This document shows, in pieces, positions 13,815 through 14,100 of a stretch of DNA of 14,100 nt (position 1 is its first letter; each line of letters opens with the position of its first letter). Both the position numbers and the translations under genes were made by a program. The stretch lies in contig JAWOEH010000094.1 of assembly GCA_046482855.1 (NCBI GenBank), positions 1-14,100 of the forward strand, read 5' to 3'. The notes under the pieces are model-generated. The model saw only the letters and a list, made by a program, of their open reading frames with translations. It was not told the origin of the DNA and did no database searches. Origin of the DNA: CAYVSF01 sp046482855 (GTDB lineage Bacteria; Bacteroidota; Bacteroidia; Bacteroidales; UBA12077).

Positions 13815-14100
13815 ATGCTTACCAATACGCATCAATTTACCAAGGAGGTGTGTGGTTACGAGCTCGACTCGTATGGACACCTGAATAATGCCAACTATCT
13901 GAACTATGCCGAGCAGGTTCGGTGGGATATTCTGAAGGGGCGCCATTTGCACCAACTTTTTGTAGACAAGGGGTACATGTTGGTTGTAACCGAGGCGCAA
14001 GTTCGCTATGCCCATGAACTGAAGGTGTTTGATCAGGTAACCATCCACACCACTTACCGAAACGAGAGTTTGTATTTGATATTCGATCATATCTTCCGAA
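13815..14100 (+). CDS. hotdog-fold acyl-CoA thioesterase (4HBT family), N-terminal part
   Basis: The frame opens at ATG 13815 and is still open at the window's end, giving 95 residues of an expected 130-150. The segment 'ELDSYGHLNNANYLNYAE' is the classic 4HBT active-site region with the catalytic aspartate at residue 18 and the 'GHxNNxxY' signature. 'VTEAQVRYAHELKVFDQVTI' is the following beta-strand region. By family it hydrolyses acyl-CoA or acyl-ACP thioesters in the cytosol; chain-length preference cannot be told. It has its own promoter, so it is not in an operon with the decayed region before it. Confidence 0.88.
   Translation, partial: MLTNTHQFTKEVCGYELDSYGHLNNANYLNYAEQVRWDILKGRHLHQLFVDKGYMLVVTEAQVRYAHELKVFDQVTIHTTYRNESLYLIFDHIFR

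Noticed and set aside
13788..14090. Minus-strand 100-codon reading frame at the window's right end
   Set aside because: It is antisense to the thioesterase, whose sequence carries a clear family signature and promoter.
1..14100. CRISPR array, tRNA, rRNA or a defence system
   Set aside because: No regularly spaced direct repeats, no tRNA or rRNA text, and no recognisable defence genes were seen on either strand.

Overview
The window looks like a piece of a Bacteroidota chromosome. It has Shine-Dalgarno-poor starts, a TTTG/TAnnTTTG-type promoter before the last gene, a secreted protein with a CarboxypepD_reg-like domain and an '...SAQ' signal peptide, an ~800-residue duplicated FtsX-type permease, and a sigma-54 activator paired with a histidine kinase. 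The exact genus cannot be read from the sequence.

Layout. (1) 1-921: C-terminal two thirds of a MATE-family transporter, entering from outside the window. (2) 936-3669, minus strand: a two-gene operon, an NtrC-type sigma-54 response regulator followed by a membrane histidine kinase with an 11-base overlap. (3) 3927-6338, plus strand: a large MacB/FtsX-type ABC permease, divergent from the regulator. A near-consensus -24/-12 (sigma-54) site with an upstream palindrome lies in the shared intergenic region, so the two-component system probably controls the permease. An intrinsic terminator follows. (4) 6802-9426: a P-type cation (probably Ca2+-type) ATPase. (5) 9797-10936: an AT-rich gene for a secreted protein with a carboxypeptidase-regulatory-like domain. 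(6) 10948-12123 (minus) and 12196-13125 (plus): a divergent pair, an App1-like phosphatidate phosphatase and a diacylglycerol-kinase-family lipid kinase, whose family reactions oppose each other. (7) 13126-13814: a decayed region with a truncated, frameshifted GNAT acetyltransferase on the minus strand and a possible lipoprotein remnant. (8) 13815-end: the start of a hotdog-fold acyl-CoA thioesterase behind a good Bacteroidota promoter.

The most notable find is a pair of miniature transposable elements at 6456-6644 and 9615-9775, one on each side of the P-type ATPase gene and in the same orientation. They share 19-bp near-perfect terminal inverted repeats and a palindromic core. Each is flanked by its own perfect 8-bp target duplication (TTGCCGTA and ATATTATT), which shows directly that they transposed. 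Neither encodes a protein, so a transposase elsewhere must have moved them. One sits 21 bases upstream of the start codon of the AT-rich gene and probably affects its expression. I found no CRISPR array, tRNA, rRNA or defence operon.
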